Shown: positions 1-12,180, numbered from the stretch's first letter. The stretch is 64,000 nt of DNA from Ricinus communis (GCF_019578655.1 NC_063262.1:8439582-8503581), one strand, 5' to 3'. The notes: generated by a model from the letters alone, not told the origin. Translations and numbers: made by a program.

Positions 1-59
1 ATTTGGGTTGTCTCCCAATAGCGCAATTGTTTAACGTCGTTATGTCGACGAAATGATGA

Positions 60-337
60 AACATTTGAGTCATCCAAATAAGTGGGGTGATTCAAAGGAA
101 AACTAATGAGATATGAAGCAATTTCACCCTCATGGAAGATCTTCAATCTATAACCATTCACTTTGAAAATTTTATTTGAATCCAAGCTTTTAATTTCCAC
201 GCACCATAGGAAAATATATTAGTAACAACAATTGGACCAATCCATCAAGAACAAAACTTATCAGGCATAAGCTTCAATCGAGAATTATATAATAATACTT
301 TTTCACCAATCTCATAACCAATTCCTTCTAAATTAGA
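60..337 (-). pseudogene. integrase C-terminal fragment fused behind protease
   Basis: The protease frame ends in a TAA codon at 336-338 and then continues in the same frame into a sequence typical of the end of gypsy integrase: YEIGEKVLLYNSRLKL, then a stop, then WIGPIVVTNIFSYGAW. After a frameshift near position 160 the text FKVNGYRLKIFHEGE follows, which corresponds to the conserved end of the domain. The join shows that about 2.5-3 kb of pol is absent. There is no functional product. Confidence 0.75.
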
Positions 338-840
338 TTATGCATCTAATTCTTGCTCATCACTAACACTTTCTTTTGCAAATACTTCCTGCACAATTGG
401 ATTAATTACATCAATATGGCAAAGAGAATATACATTATTAAGATATATTATTATATCAAAAATATTAAATTTAACAATCTCTCCATCAAACTCTACGGAG
501 AGAGTACCCTCATCTACATTAATCTTTGTCTTAGCAGTTTTCATGAATGGTCGTCCTAATAAAATCGAAGCTGATTTTGATGAGGAATCACCATCCATTT
601 CTAAAATGTAAAAGTCGACAGGAAATATGAGCTCATTAACCTGCACCAGAACATCTTCAACAACTCCAAGGGGATGAATATAAGAACGATCAGCTAATTG
701 AATCACTACACTAGTCTTTTGCAAGTTATTTAGTTTCAACTCTTAATAAATAGAAAATGGCATGACATTAATGACAGCTCCTAAATCTAACATGGCACGT
801 TCAATTTTCGTATTACCAATAACACAAGGTAATGAAAACA
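338..840 (-). pseudogene. gypsy retropepsin-like aspartic protease domain
   Basis: The reading frame upstream of 739 gives MLDLGAVINVMPFSIY, which contains the catalytic Asp-Leu-Gly-Ala (776-787). After a TAA stop, the 133-residue stretch continues with ADRSYIHPLGVVEDV and ILLGRPFMKTAKTKI, the usual second half of this protease family. The active-site Asp is therefore kept, but the domain is split by one stop codon. Confidence 0.8.
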
Positions 841-843
841 TAC

Positions 844-1062
844 CTAGATCCTTGCATTTTTTTGGTATATATTCTTTTGCAAGATAGCCGACACATTCTT
901 ACTTACCACCACTTTCTCCTTTTCCTTTATCCTTCTTTTGTTTGTGCATAATTCTTTCAAAAACTTTGCATATATAGGAATTTGCTTGATAACATCCAAT
1001 AATGGGATATTTATCTCCACCTTCCTAAATGTATCCAAGATCTCATTTTCTTGCTCATCTTC
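844..1062 (-). pseudogene. gag-protease linker of the gypsy element
   Basis: The sequence reads FRKVEINIPLLDVIKQIPIY and AKFLKELCTNKRRIKEKEK, the conserved linker between gag and protease in this gypsy group. It belongs to the element at 1-4061 and is not an independent gene. Confidence 0.7.
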
Positions 1063-2400
1063 TTATGGCTTAGCTAATCTGCTAGGGAAAGGAGGTAATG
1101 GAGTGTGAGATGAAAGAGATAGAGGAGAATCGAACTTTACCCCATATGATGCTTTAGAGGAAGCTTCTTCTTTATTTTTCTTGCTTGGTTCACTTTCCTT
1201 AAGTGGAATCGACCCTGAAGGAATCTCCTTTCCACTTCTTAGATAAATTGCACTAACGTTCTTCTTTGGATTTATTTCTAGTTGTGAAGGTGGTTTTTCA
1301 GAATTTTGGACCTCCAATTTACTAACCAACGTAGCCAACTGAGTAATTTAATTGCTTAAATTCTGAATGCTTGACCTTGTTTCTTGTTGAAATTGAAGAG
1401 CATTGTTGGCAAGATTTTTAACAATATCTTCCAAAGACATACCTGAATTTGAAGCTTGAAGTGGTCTAATGAAATTCTAGGAAGGATATTTTTGTTGTCC
1501 TCCTTGGTTTCCATAGCTCAAATTCGAGTGATCTCTCCATCCAAGATTATAATGATTGGAAAAAGGATCATACTTCCTTTGAGGTTGACTAGTAAATCCG
1601 CCTAGAGCATTAGCCTCTTGCATCGAGTCTTGTTGTAATGTTGGGCACATATCAGTGGGATGTCCTTAAACTGAGCATATTCCACAAAATTTTGCCATTT
1701 GCAATTGTCCTATAGCCATTTGATGAACCAAAGCAGTTAAATCAGAAATTTGATTTTCAAGATTTTTAGTGCTTACCTCATTAACTCGCCTTGTAGCTCC
1801 ATCAGCTCTTGTACCAAATTGCTGAAAATTTTTAGCCATGTTTGAAATCAATTGCTTGGCTTCTTCAGGTGTCTTGTCTACCAAAGTTCCACCACTTACT
1901 GTATCAATCATACTCCTATCTATTGGCAACAATCCTTCATAGAAGTATTGGATTAAGAGTTGCTGAGAAATTTGGTGATGGGGGCAACTAGCACACAATT
2001 GCTTGAACCTCTCCCAATACTCATACAATGTTTCTCCAGTGAACTATGTTATACCATAAATTTCTTTTCTGATGTTGGCAGCTCTTGTTGCAAGGAAAAA
2101 GTTATCTAAGAACAATCTTTTCATCTCATTCTATATTATTATTACACCGGAGGGTAGATAATAGAGCCAATCTTTTGCTTTATCCATCAAAGAAAAGGGA
2201 AAAGCTCTAAGATTTATTTGCTCTTCGGTCACACCATGTGGCTTCATTCCGGAGCATACAATATGGAATTTTTTTAAGTGTTTATGAGGATCTTCACCTG
2301 CACATCCATGAAAAGAGGGGAGTAAGTGAATTAACCCAAATTTTAGTTCAAAATCAATTGTAATATTAGAACATGTAATGCATAAAGGTTGTTGATTCAA
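1063..2400 (-). pseudogene. gypsy gag (capsid-type) gene, degraded
   Basis: Minus-strand fragments at 2400-2131, 2028-1666 and 1338-1063 together form a plant gypsy gag. The first has FHGCAGEDPHKHLKKFHIVC and INLRAFPFSLMDKAKDWLYY, the core of the Retrotrans_gag domain. The second continues with YEYWERFKQLCASCPHHQIS and a helical stretch. The third is a hydrophilic region leading toward the protease. Stops and frameshifts separate the pieces, and no intact CCHC knuckle is visible. Gag would form the capsid of the retrotransposon particle, but this copy cannot be translated in one piece. Confidence 0.8.
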
Positions 2401-2644
2401 ATCCGGCGTGGTTAGCTCTTTGAGAGTTCACTTCGCCATATTTTCTACAACTTCTTGTAAAATAGATATGTCACCAATAGCCAAATCTATCTCTAATTCC
2501 TCTATGAGACAATTTTTTCTTTACCTAGTCTCCTTTCTTAATCAACGCGTTGTCTTCTCAATTTCAAGATTATACTACAAATCAATAGCTTGAGAAGAAC
2601 GAGTTATAAACAAATAAATTAAGCAATGAGAAACTAAAATAGAC

Positions 2645-2661
2645 TCCCCGGCAACGTGCCA
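2645..2661 (-). other. primer-binding site, tRNA-Asp type
   Basis: The plus strand reads TCCCCGGCAACGTGCCA, which differs from the 3' end of plant tRNA-Asp (TCCCCGGCAACGGCGCCA) by a one-base loss and one change. It lies 13 nt inside the LTR edge, as expected for a gypsy primer site. Confidence 0.75.
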
Positions 2662-2674
2662 AATTTGAACGAGT

Positions 2675-4061
2675 TGTCAAAGCCCTTCAAAATAAATTAC
2701 TGATTTTCCTCAAATGACTTGTAGAAATAGTGAAACCAGGTCGAATCCCAAAGGAACCAATGCGAATAGTTTCTCAAAATTAAGTAAAAATAGGGGGATT
2801 TTGAATGTTTGAACCAAAATTATAAATAAACAGAAAACAATGAAGGCTGAATATTAAAATAAATAAAAATCAATCTTAATAAACTTCCAATTCAAGAGTG
2901 CTAATTCCATCCAATTGTAATCCTGATCATAGACTTAAATATCAGTTTTTCTATTCAAGTAGTCTACTTATTCGGAAAAGCCGCAACAAGTGTAAATTCT
3001 CCTAATATAATTGACTCAAACCGAACATCCAAATTAAAACTTACCATTAGTCAACTGGGCATGATAGTATTCCACATCAACTCAATGATAGCATTAAGAA
3101 TAATGAGAATGACTAAACCAACATTAATTAATTGAGATAGCTGCAATTGAATTAATCTTGTTCCTTTATTTCTCTAGAGCCTATCATGCAAGCTATGTAA
3201 TTCGAAAAGGCCGCAATCACACACACATGAGCCAGCTCCTTGCTACTTGTGTCAATCGTTCATGACAATTACGAATCACAAACTCAAAGTTTAGCAATAG
3301 AAAAATCAATATCAAAGTTAATATTAAAAATTCATAAATAATAAAAACAAGAAATAAAGAATACTTAAATTAAAAAAGAATTCTGTTAAGCATAAAGCCT
3401 CACAAAATCATAATTGGAATTTATTCACTCTTGAATCAGAAACTAAAAACTTAGCCACACATAGTGGAGTAAAAATTCACAAGAAAAGAATAGAAGAAGA
3501 TAGAAGAAAAATAATAATAATCTCAAAGTACTCAGCCCCCCTTTTTACTTGGTAGAACTAGCCTCCTTATATAGGAAGTCAAACCTAAATCCTAATAAGA
3601 TAATCCTTATAAAAAAGAAATAAACTTCCTATATGATCTTATCCCTATAAGGAAGGATAAGATAAATGGTAATCTAAATAAATTAAAATCCTAAATAATA
3701 TGGGAGTCAGTTTTCTTTATTCAGCACTTCCAAAATAAAGAAAATTACATAAAAGTGGGTCCACCACGAATTTATTTTGAAAATTCAAAATTCTCTTCTG
3801 CAGATTTCAGCAGCTCGCGGATTGTAATGCGTGGTCACGCCTTATTAAAAATGATCTTCTGCACAAATTTTTGCTCTTCCTCCAAAAAACTTAGTTTCTG
3901 ACAAGTGATGCCTTGAAACATGTCTTTAGACTGAATTCCACTCAATCCTTGATATTTCATCATCTAGATCAAAATAAACACAATTTCCACAATTAAGCAC
4001 ATTATCTAATCAAAATGTAAAGGAATTAAACACAATAAGTATAACTATTTATGATCTATCA
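2675..4061 (-). repeat. 5' LTR of the gypsy element
   Basis: The boundaries are set by the primer site on one side and the TG...CA ends: on the minus strand it starts TGATAGATCAT (4061) and ends TTTGACA (2675), about 1.39 kb. A TATA box (TATATAA on the minus strand) lies at 3567-3573. No coding potential is seen. The other LTR is outside the window, so the ends are inferred rather than confirmed by alignment. Confidence 0.65.
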
Positions 4062-4154
4062 CCGATCTAAAGATCATCTCGCCAATATCGTTATCAAAGT
4101 AATATCTAGTAAATTTTTTTACTAAGCATTAGACAAGTTGGGCATGTAGAATTC

Positions 4155-4400
4155 CTATGCATCAACTTGAGGAGGAGTATAGAAGATTTTATCTGTTACT
4201 TATCTCCTAAACAGTATATATATCTTGTATTTATCTCTTACCATATATGTTCCTATCTTTTAGAAATATTTATTTTTTTCCTAATTTGTATTATAATAGA
4301 AAGAGAGTCTATATAAATCTTTTTACTTAAGTAATTCAATAAAAGAGTGAATATTAAATCAAGTTTCTATAAGAGAATATTCAAATGCATATAGGGCAAT
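4155..4400 (+). repeat. possible copia LTR remnant with polypurine tract
   Basis: CAACTTGAGGAGGAGTATAG at 4161-4180 resembles the polypurine tract and LTR start of plant Ty1/copia elements. It is followed by AT-rich sequence ending in an LTR-like 'tataaatc...caataaaag' stretch at 4311-4345. No partner LTR was found in the window. Confidence 0.35.
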
Positions 4401-4544
4401 ATCCAACGTTAACTGTAAAGCTTTCCTAATTGTACGTAACTCGGATCGTTTAGGTCAAGAATACCACAAGGAATAGAGAACTATCTTGTTGCCCTCTCTT
4501 TTTCCTTTACCTTATCTTTATTTTATTAACATTCATCAGTCCTT

Positions 4545-4814
4545 TAAATTCCTTTCATGGGCTCTTCATCTCTTAAAATTTTCTTTAGGATTATAAGATT
4601 TTTATTAAAATGCCAAGGAACTATTCTTCTAACTTCATATCCTACCTCGACGCAAATTAAAATTTTCATTATCTACTTTATAAATTGAGAGGTCCTTCAA
4701 TGGCTGTTGAGCACCCATGAAGGCAGTCTTCACTACAATCATATTAGAAGATTTAGGGGATAAAACCTGCCCCATTAGAAAGAATCCTTGAGACTGATCC
4801 TTTTCCTTCTCCAA
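4545..4814 (-). pseudogene. DUF4283-like fragment (LINE ORF1-type)
   Basis: On the minus strand an open stretch reads GFFLMGQVLSPKSSNMIVVK and then IYKVDNENFNLRRGR. After a stop it continues IVPWHFNKNLIILKKI and RDEEPMKGI. This is the pattern of DUF4283, the N-terminal domain of ORF1 proteins in plant LINEs and related zinc-knuckle proteins (G-x-V-L near the start, then P-W-x-F-x-x-x-L-x-x-L). No zinc knuckle or reverse transcriptase follows, so it is a scrap of a dead element. Confidence 0.5.
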
Positions 4815-5771
4815 GTTCTAACAAAACCAGCTATAACTTTTAATCATCTAACTATATTATATAAATCTTCAACTCGTTATGTGAGATTTAATAGTTAGTA
4901 GACATAAAGACAGAAAACAAAACTTTAAGCCCTATTTTTCAGAAACAGAATGACTAATCATTTCATTTTTTGAATGATTTTGGCCCAAAAAAAAATATTT
5001 TTCTGTCAAATAAATTGAGAAAGAAAATGACTAGTTGGTAGTGATTTCTGTTGGTGTGACCATGCGGCAGAATGTTTATAAAGCCTTGATTCGGGCTGAA
5101 ATTCATCACTGCATTACCAAACTCGAAGCCAAATAGAAAGACCCAATGAAATCTTTAATCGCTTGAAAAAGCCTATTTCCACCTGACTACCACGCTAGGT
5201 GGTGTAAAAAGAATATACTGATTTGATACGTTTTGCGCCAAAAAAATACCACTAGTAGTAAGCAACTAATAAGCTGAGACCATAATAAATCCTTAATTTA
5301 CATTAACCAAAAAAAATGACTATTCAAACTTGCGATTTCTTTCTATGCATGTTGAAAGTATTCTGTGTACGTGGTTGAGCGATAATCGCTCTTCTGATTA
5401 ACACGTGGCACGACATGACGGGATAGAGTGAGTTACATAAATTCGGCTACCTGAATCTGCACCACAGAAATATATTTTCCCACGAGTGTTATCTGTTTTT
5501 TCCTGGCCATGAAGTATTTTACCCATAAAATCATATACTTTGTACTTCTTAACCCTTGCATTTTCCACAAAACTACAACAATGCCCTATCATCAGCAAAC
5601 TTTAGTGATTATTCATTTTAGTGGAGAGAATTTATTAAATCTATGAAGTTATTATAAAGTGTTTTCTTAGTTAGAAATTGCAAATATATCTATTAATGAG
5701 AAAAAAATAAACACATATATGGAAATCTTATAATTTAAAACAGAAAAAACTATGTTTTCTGAAATAAATAA

Positions 5772-5775
<4 letters not shown>
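4815..5775. other. intergenic, no recognised feature
   Basis: AT-rich sequence. The minus-strand open frame at 5398-5598 has no recognisable domain and no supporting signals. Confidence 0.5.

Positions 5776-5817
<42 letters not shown>
5776..5817. repeat. (AT)21 microsatellite
   Basis: An uninterrupted 42-bp AT dinucleotide run, about 1.2 kb upstream of the ABCF5 start codon. Confidence 0.95.
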
Positions 5818-5819
<2 letters not shown>

Positions 5820-6740
5820 CATTTCATTTTTAATTACTCATCCAATTGTTTAACTTTAGCATTTTTATTTTAATTTAAATCTTTCTAAATATTTGTGAGT
5901 TTTTTTATATATATTTTAATTTTATTCTTTTCAAAATTGAATAACTTATATTTAAATTTAAAATCTTTCTTTACCTATTATTCGTTTATGACTAAATTAT
6001 ATCACATTTTTAACTTAATCTAAAATATAAAAATTACATCAAATTATTTTCGTAAATTTATCTTTTGACGGAATTAAATTATTGGATTGCACTAGACCTT
6101 AATGCAAGCTGTCTAATTTTTTTATTACAAATTACGAAAGTGTGACATTAATAAGATATAAATATTTTGGTTTTGTTTTTGTTCTTTTTCTTAAATAACT
6201 TGAAAAATTTGAAACAAATATAATTTTTCTTATTGGAAGAAATTTATACTCAAAAGTATATTATTATTATTTATCTATTTGAGTTTGTTATTGTTTTAAC
6301 TGCAAAAAGATTTTAGCTTTATTGTAATTTAAATATCTCTTATTTTATAATCTAAATAATTTTTTGATGAATAATAATTTGTTTTAAAATAATCATAATT
6401 AAAAATAAACAATTTTTAATATAATTTAATATTAATATTTAAAACACCATAGATCATAATTTAAAAAATATAACAGTTTAAAATACACAAATAGAAAAAT
6501 TTCTAACCAAATAGAGTTATTAACATTTAAAATTTTATAATTAAAATAAATAAAATAGTGTTATCTATAGTTTATTTGTAGGATATTTATAAAATTGTTA
6601 TATCTCAGTAAAATAAATCTTATATTCCTAAGAAAATAAAATTCGTTTATTACTTTGCAGGCTGAAAATTTTAAATCCCCACAGTGGTAAAATTGATAAT
6701 ATCATCATTTTCGAGTGTCAAAATCGAAAAAGAAAGAAAA
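5818..6740. other. AT-rich upstream region of ABCF5
   Basis: Very AT-rich with no long open frame. A plausible TATA element, CTCTATAAG, lies at 6743-6751 and would place transcription start near 6780. Confidence 0.4.
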
Positions 6741-6820
6741 AACTCTATAAGCCAAATACGAAAACAGCAAGAAAATTAATTTTTTAAAAAAAAGGAAGAA
6801 AAGAGACGAAAAGAAAATTT

Positions 6821-6925
6821 ATGGACACATTTAATTCCGTTTTGCCATTACATCAGAAAACCCTTTCTTCTCTTCCACAATTTCTCTTTTCTCAATGGAC
6901 AGAGGCTGAGACTCTCTCTCCATAG
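6821..6925 (+). promoter_or_regulatory. candidate upstream ORFs in ABCF5 leader
   Basis: If the transcript starts near 6780, its leader contains an ATG at 6821 opening a 34-codon frame that ends at TAG 6923-6925. A second, four-codon ATG frame lies at 6895-6909. Both end before the main ATG at 6990. Such uORFs often lower translation of the main frame, but the transcription start is not known here. Confidence 0.4.
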
Positions 6926-6989
6926 AGAAAAATCTCACTCCCTTTGCCCATTTCTCTAATTTCCAAGAAGATTTTCTCAGTAAGCAAAC

Positions 6990-9900
6990 ATGGACTTGTC
7001 CACAAAATTCCACCGCTTAGACCTTCACTCTTCTTCATTCTTAACTGGTTCACCTCTACGTCCTCCTTTTAAGCAAAATTCATCTCTGCCCATTATCACA
7101 AAACCAATTTCAGTAAAATTTCCTTCCACAAGACCGACTTCAAGAATCACTGCCCGTTTATCCACAGCCACCGTTGAAACATCAGTTGCTGACGCAGACA
7201 CAGATACTACAGACATCGAATCCTTGTTTTCAAGCAGTTCTGGTAATGATTTTGACAAAAGAGCCTCCAGAAAGCAGTCAAATACTGGTGCTTCAGGTAT
7301 TACATCTGGTATAAAGCTTGAAAATATTAGTAAAAGCTATAAAGGTGTAACTGTGTTAAAAGATGTGACTTGGGAAGTGAAAAAAGGTGAGAAAGTTGGA
7401 TTAGTGGGTGTTAATGGAGCAGGGAAAACTACCCAGTTGAGAATTATTACAGGGCAAGAAGAAGCTGATTCAGGGAATGTAATTAAAGCAAAACCAAATA
7501 TGAAAGTTGCGTTCTTGAGTCAAGAATTTGAGGTTTCATTGAGTAGGACTGTCAAAGAAGAGTTTATGAGCGCATTTGAAGAAGAAATGGAGATTGCTGG
7601 GAGGTTAGAGAAGGTGCAAAAGGCAATAGAAAATTCCGTGGAGGATTTGGAGCTTATGGGTAGATTATTGGATGAGTTTGATTTGTTGCAGAGGAGAGCT
7701 CAAGCTGTGGATTTGGATGAGGTTGATGCAAAGATTAGTAAGTTGATGCCTGAACTTGGGTTTGCACCTGAGGATTCTGATAGGTTGGTGGCTTCTTTTA
7801 GTGGTGGGTGGCAGATGAGGATGTCACTTGGAAAGATTTTGCTTCAGGTATAATATAAGAATATAATCTTGTTTCTTTTATTAAATAGTAGATCATGAAT
7901 TTGGATGATAGTACTGGAAATATTTTGGTAGTGCTGTGTCATTAAAACTTTGTATTATTATTGTTATGTTATTTGATTTCAAAACTAGATTTATGCTATC
8001 CCACTTTAGTTATTCTTGACATCAAATATGAGTGCATTCATTGATGTAGAAGTGTTAATTTGTGGGTAAGGTATACTTATAACTGGCAATGAGGCTTCTT
8101 CTTATTGTCACAAATTGCTGTAAGATTTGAAATGTCAAGGAAAGGATAGCTTTTAGTTGACTTTTTACAATAGTGATATATGTTGCAAGGTTTGAGTACT
8201 AAAGGTAGATAGTTGGCTTACATGTTTGACTATTTATTTTCAGGATCCGGATTTGTTGCTTTTGGATGAACCAACAAATCACCTTGACCTTGATACAATT
8301 GAGTGGCTTGAAGGTTATCTCCAGAAGCAAGAAGTGCCAATGGTTATCATATCGCATGACAGAGCCTTTCTTGATCAATTGTGTACAAAAATTGTGGAGA
8401 CTGAAATGGGTGTGGCCAGAACGTACGACGGAAATTACTCTCAGTACCTTGTGTCCAAGGCAGCATGGATTGAATCTCAATATGCTGCCTGGGAGAAGCA
8501 GCAAAAGGAAATTGAGCAAACAAAGGACTTAATAAGCAGGTTGGGCGCAGGAGCAAATTCTGGTCGTGCTTCTTCTGCTGAGAAGGTACAGTTAGATGTA
8601 TAAAACTATTTAGTTTTATTGCTACCAAGAACAAAAAATATTTGTTTTTTGGATTTCTTTTAGGCATACAATTGATATTTTTTGAGCTAATATACTAAAA
8701 GATTAATCTATCTTTCAAAATGCTTCTTAGATTGTTAAACTGAATCTGGTGTTTTTTCGGATGTTGCTGCAAAGAAGTAATTATTGTAGTAATGTCATTA
8801 TGTATTTACAAAATAGTATAATTTTTCTGCAGGCTGTTACATCATTACTCTTGACATAATGTGCACAAGTCCTTTGCAAAAAAGTTACGCCATAATGCCG
8901 TTTTACTTTCATACCCTTTAGGATAACAGAAACAAGTCCAGAATTAAACATGAGGGATGAGGTGTAATAATACCTTTTATTTTTTGACCCGTAGAATGTA
9001 TTTCTGAATGGAAATAAATTTACTTATCAAGAATGAAGATTCTTAGGCTCTTTTGGCTGCATCTCTAATCCCTCCCCCTTCCTGTTACATTAGCCTTCTA
9101 GTGTATGTGCGTAGTGTCAATTCTTTCATCTTTCTGACCATCTCACATATTAGGTCTTACTATTATCATTTTCTAGGTAAAATCATATGGCAGACGTATG
9201 AATGCTGCAACTTAGTAAAAGGAAGTTTAATGCTGTGTTTCTTTTTTCCCAGAACCAACTTTTGTATCTTATGAGCTGTAGGCATGTGGCTTTTTTATTT
9301 CTCAATGAGAATGATTATTCATCTCAATCATTACTTATCTGCAATAAATTTTTCCTAGCTGCTGAAATCTTTACCTTCCTATCTTTTTTCCCACTGACTG
9401 TCAAATAGAAATTAGAGAGACTTCAAGAAGAGGATCAAATAGAGAAGCCATTTCAAAGGAAACAAATGAAGATCAGGTTCCCAGAGCGTGGAAGAAGTGG
9501 AAGAAACGTTGTAATGATTAAGAATTTGGAATTTAGTTATGAGGATCAGGTGAGTTTTGTCAATGGAGAGGCTTCAAAATTTGTACTTTGTGGTGATCTT
9601 CTACAAATTATTGACAGTTTCAGTGTGCTTTTGTACCAGGTGCTGTTTAATAAAACAAATCTCACAATAGAAAGAGGTGAAAAAATTGCCATCATTGGCC
9701 CAAATGGATGTGGAAAGAGTACTTTACTAAAATTGATTATGGGTTTAGAAAAGCCAAATGCCGGTGAAATTGTACTTGGGGAGCATAATGTACTGCCAAA
9801 CTATTTTGAGCAGAACCAGGTGTGCTATTGTCATTAACTGGATGCCATTTAATTCAATCTTATAATCTAGCAAATTGCTTGGTTTTCAATTGTTATGCAC

Positions 9901-11836
9901 ATAAACGGTTAGTGCTGACAGACTTTGATCTACTTGTTTTGAAGGCTGAGGCACTTGATTTAGATAAAACAGTACTTCAAACGGTGGAAGAAGTTGCAGA
10001 GGACTGGAGAATTGATGATATAAAGGGACTCCTTGGGCGTTGTAATTTCAAAGCTGATATGCTTGATAGAAAGGTTTCCCTTTTGAGTGGTGGTGAGAAG
10101 GTAAATTAAACTGGCATTCACATGCATCTTTTCAGTTGCTCACTCTTTTAGGGAATCTGGTTTTGCAAAACAAATTGGTGTTCCATTTTGAATCATTTGT
10201 TGAAGCTTTCTCCACGCCCTCCTTGATATTTGCTTGGAGCTTGCAACAGTAGGCTAGTATAACTTATCTTATTAACTGGGCAATAATTGAAGTTTAAGGG
10301 CTACCAAATGATGATTATAGCTTGGGGTAATTAAATGCTGAAATGGCATAAAGAACCAAGAAATTTACTTTCAATCCGTACTAGATCAATTCTTTTCTAA
10401 GAGCCTCTATTAATCAGCTGGAAAGTAGACTGTTCCCATTTTATCTACCATTGTATATGTCAAGGAATTCAAGAACCTCTTATATGAATTCAGGTTATAG
10501 TTTCCCTTTCTCTGATGTATCTTGTAAACCATAATTTATGCCCTAATTCGTTTGCACTGTGGGTTTCTTGAATCCATCTTCTGCAACTGAGTTTTCAGGA
10601 CTAGCTTGATGCCATTGGTTTAATAGAATTTCGTTGTAGATTTGCTTCAATGGCTCATGAATCTTACCTGCCATTTTTTTTTTTTTTTTTTATGTTTTTA
10701 ACTTTTACTAAACAAATGATGCCCTGATCTAAATTTCTTTCTTTCTAGGACTTTTTCTTTTTATTATTGTTTCTCTTTCTATAATGATTAGGATTTGAAT
10801 GTTATTTTCTTGTTCTATTCAGGCACGACTAGCTTTTTGCAAATTCATGGTAAAACCTTCAACTTTGCTAGTTTTGGATGAACCGACCAATCATTTGGAT
10901 ATAACTTCAAAAGAGATGCTTGAGGTATGGGTTTTTTTTTTTTGGGCTCATTTTCTATTTTATCAATTTTTAGTGCAGTGGCCAACCTGTGTCTGAATGT
11001 ATATCAGGAGGCCATAACAGAGTACACGGGCACAATTATAACAGTTTCTCACGACCGATACTTCATAAAGCAAATAGTAAATAGAGTGATTGAAGTTAAA
11101 GATGGCAAGCTACAGGATTATGCAGGCGATTACAATGTAAGCTCTCTTTCTATTCTTACACTCCTCTATGTTTTCATAATTTTTCCATTCTTTTGCCCTC
11201 TTACTATATAATATATCTAGCAGTGCATTTTCCTCTCTGAACTGGTTGTGGTAATGTCTTCATATCCCAATGCTATCCTAGAAGTATATTGTCCATAGGG
11301 GCCTGATGTCTGAGTATCCAATTTAATATTTCTTTGTACATGTTAATATATGGTTAGACGTAACTTTTTTGTCTGGAACTGATATATATTAAATGGAAAT
11401 CAGTTTTTTTCTTTCAGTGTCCTGCATGTATGGCTAATGTGTGGGAATTCAGAATTTCTAACCTTATGCACGCATGTAGTTTGATAACAGAATTTCTTGA
11501 TTCACAGTATTATTTGGAGAAAAACCTTGACGCTAGGGAAAGAGAACTTGAACGCGCAGCAGAGCTTGAGGAAAAGGCTCCGAAAGTGAAAGCCAAATCA
11601 AAGATGTCAAAAGTAAGTTTGATCCTTCATACCATGCTTGTAGCCATTTTTCTCCATGTGATTGTTTGCAGGACAAATATGTAGGAATGACGTTGTTGTC
11701 ATGGAGTAGTGTTATTTATTTACTTATTTTTCTTTTACAGGCTGAGAAGGAAGCTAGGAAGAAACAAAAAGTGCAGGCCTTTCAAGCTGCAAAACAAAAG
11801 TCCAAAGGGCTGAAGAATTCCAAGAGATGGAAATGA
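6990..11836 (+). CDS. ABCF5: ABC transporter F family member 5-like, plastid-type
   Basis: A soluble twin-ATPase ABC protein without membrane segments. Relatives (bacterial EttA/Uup, yeast GCN20) act on ribosomes. I join nine exons: 6990-7847, 8244-8585, 9409-9549, 9640-9819, 9945-10100, 10823-10924, 11008-11136, 11508-11612 and 11741-11836. All introns are GT-AG and phase 0, giving 702 residues. The first 60 residues are rich in Ser/Thr/basic residues and poor in acid ones, as in a chloroplast transit peptide. Domain 1 has Walker A GVNGAGKT (140-147), signature SFSGGWQMR (269-277), Walker [14 protein letters not shown] (290 on) and ISHDRAF. Domain 2 has Walker [10 protein letters not shown] (467-475), signature LLSGGEK, Walker [14 protein letters not shown] and VSHDRYF. 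The C-terminus is lysine-rich. All ATPase motifs look intact, so the gene is probably functional. Confidence 0.93.
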
Positions 11837-12180
11837 GAGACATACACTGTAAATTGATTAGTTACCACACTTCATTGAGCTAATTTTACAATGTAAAGAG
11901 CCTAGTCGACAGGGGATTGGGCCGATGTGGCCTATTTTTCAGCAACATACTTGACCATTGTAAATATTATTGATAGAAAGCAGGTTTTTGGTTAAGGTTG
12001 CAATTTGAAATCTTGTTATTAAAGTATCAGCTTAAGTTTATTCTTGTTATAATATTTGCGACAGGGAATGTTCAGTTTCAGCCTTGAGGAAAAACCTGAT
12101 ATTGCATGCTCAACTTTAGCAGAGCAGATTCAAAAGGAAAGATTAGTTATGTTGCATTAAAAAAAAATGTAAAAGTAGGT
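11837..12180 (+). other. probable 3' UTR of ABCF5
   Basis: Downstream of the TGA, moderately AT-rich sequence without open frames holds T-rich stretches and poly(A)-like signals around 11960-12050. The transcript end cannot be fixed from sequence alone. Confidence 0.4.

Larger units (their letters stand above)
1..4061 (-). mobile_element. Ty3/gypsy LTR element, internally deleted, cut by window edge
   Basis: Read on the minus strand, the order is 5' LTR (4061-2675), a primer-binding site matching plant tRNA-Asp (2661-2645), gag (2400-1063), linker and retropepsin (about 1038-338), then directly the C-terminal end of integrase (337-about 60). Reverse transcriptase, RNase H and the integrase core are missing. 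A tRNA-Asp primer site and this gag type are known from Athila-like elements, so that is the likely clade. The stretch at 1-45 reads like the spacer that follows pol in these elements, so the 3' LTR should lie just outside the window. The parts are broken by several stops and frameshifts, so the copy is dead. Confidence 0.85.

Noticed and set aside
8199..8667. Minus-strand open frames across ABCF5 exon 2
   Set aside because: Opposite strand of a well-supported exon; no domain.
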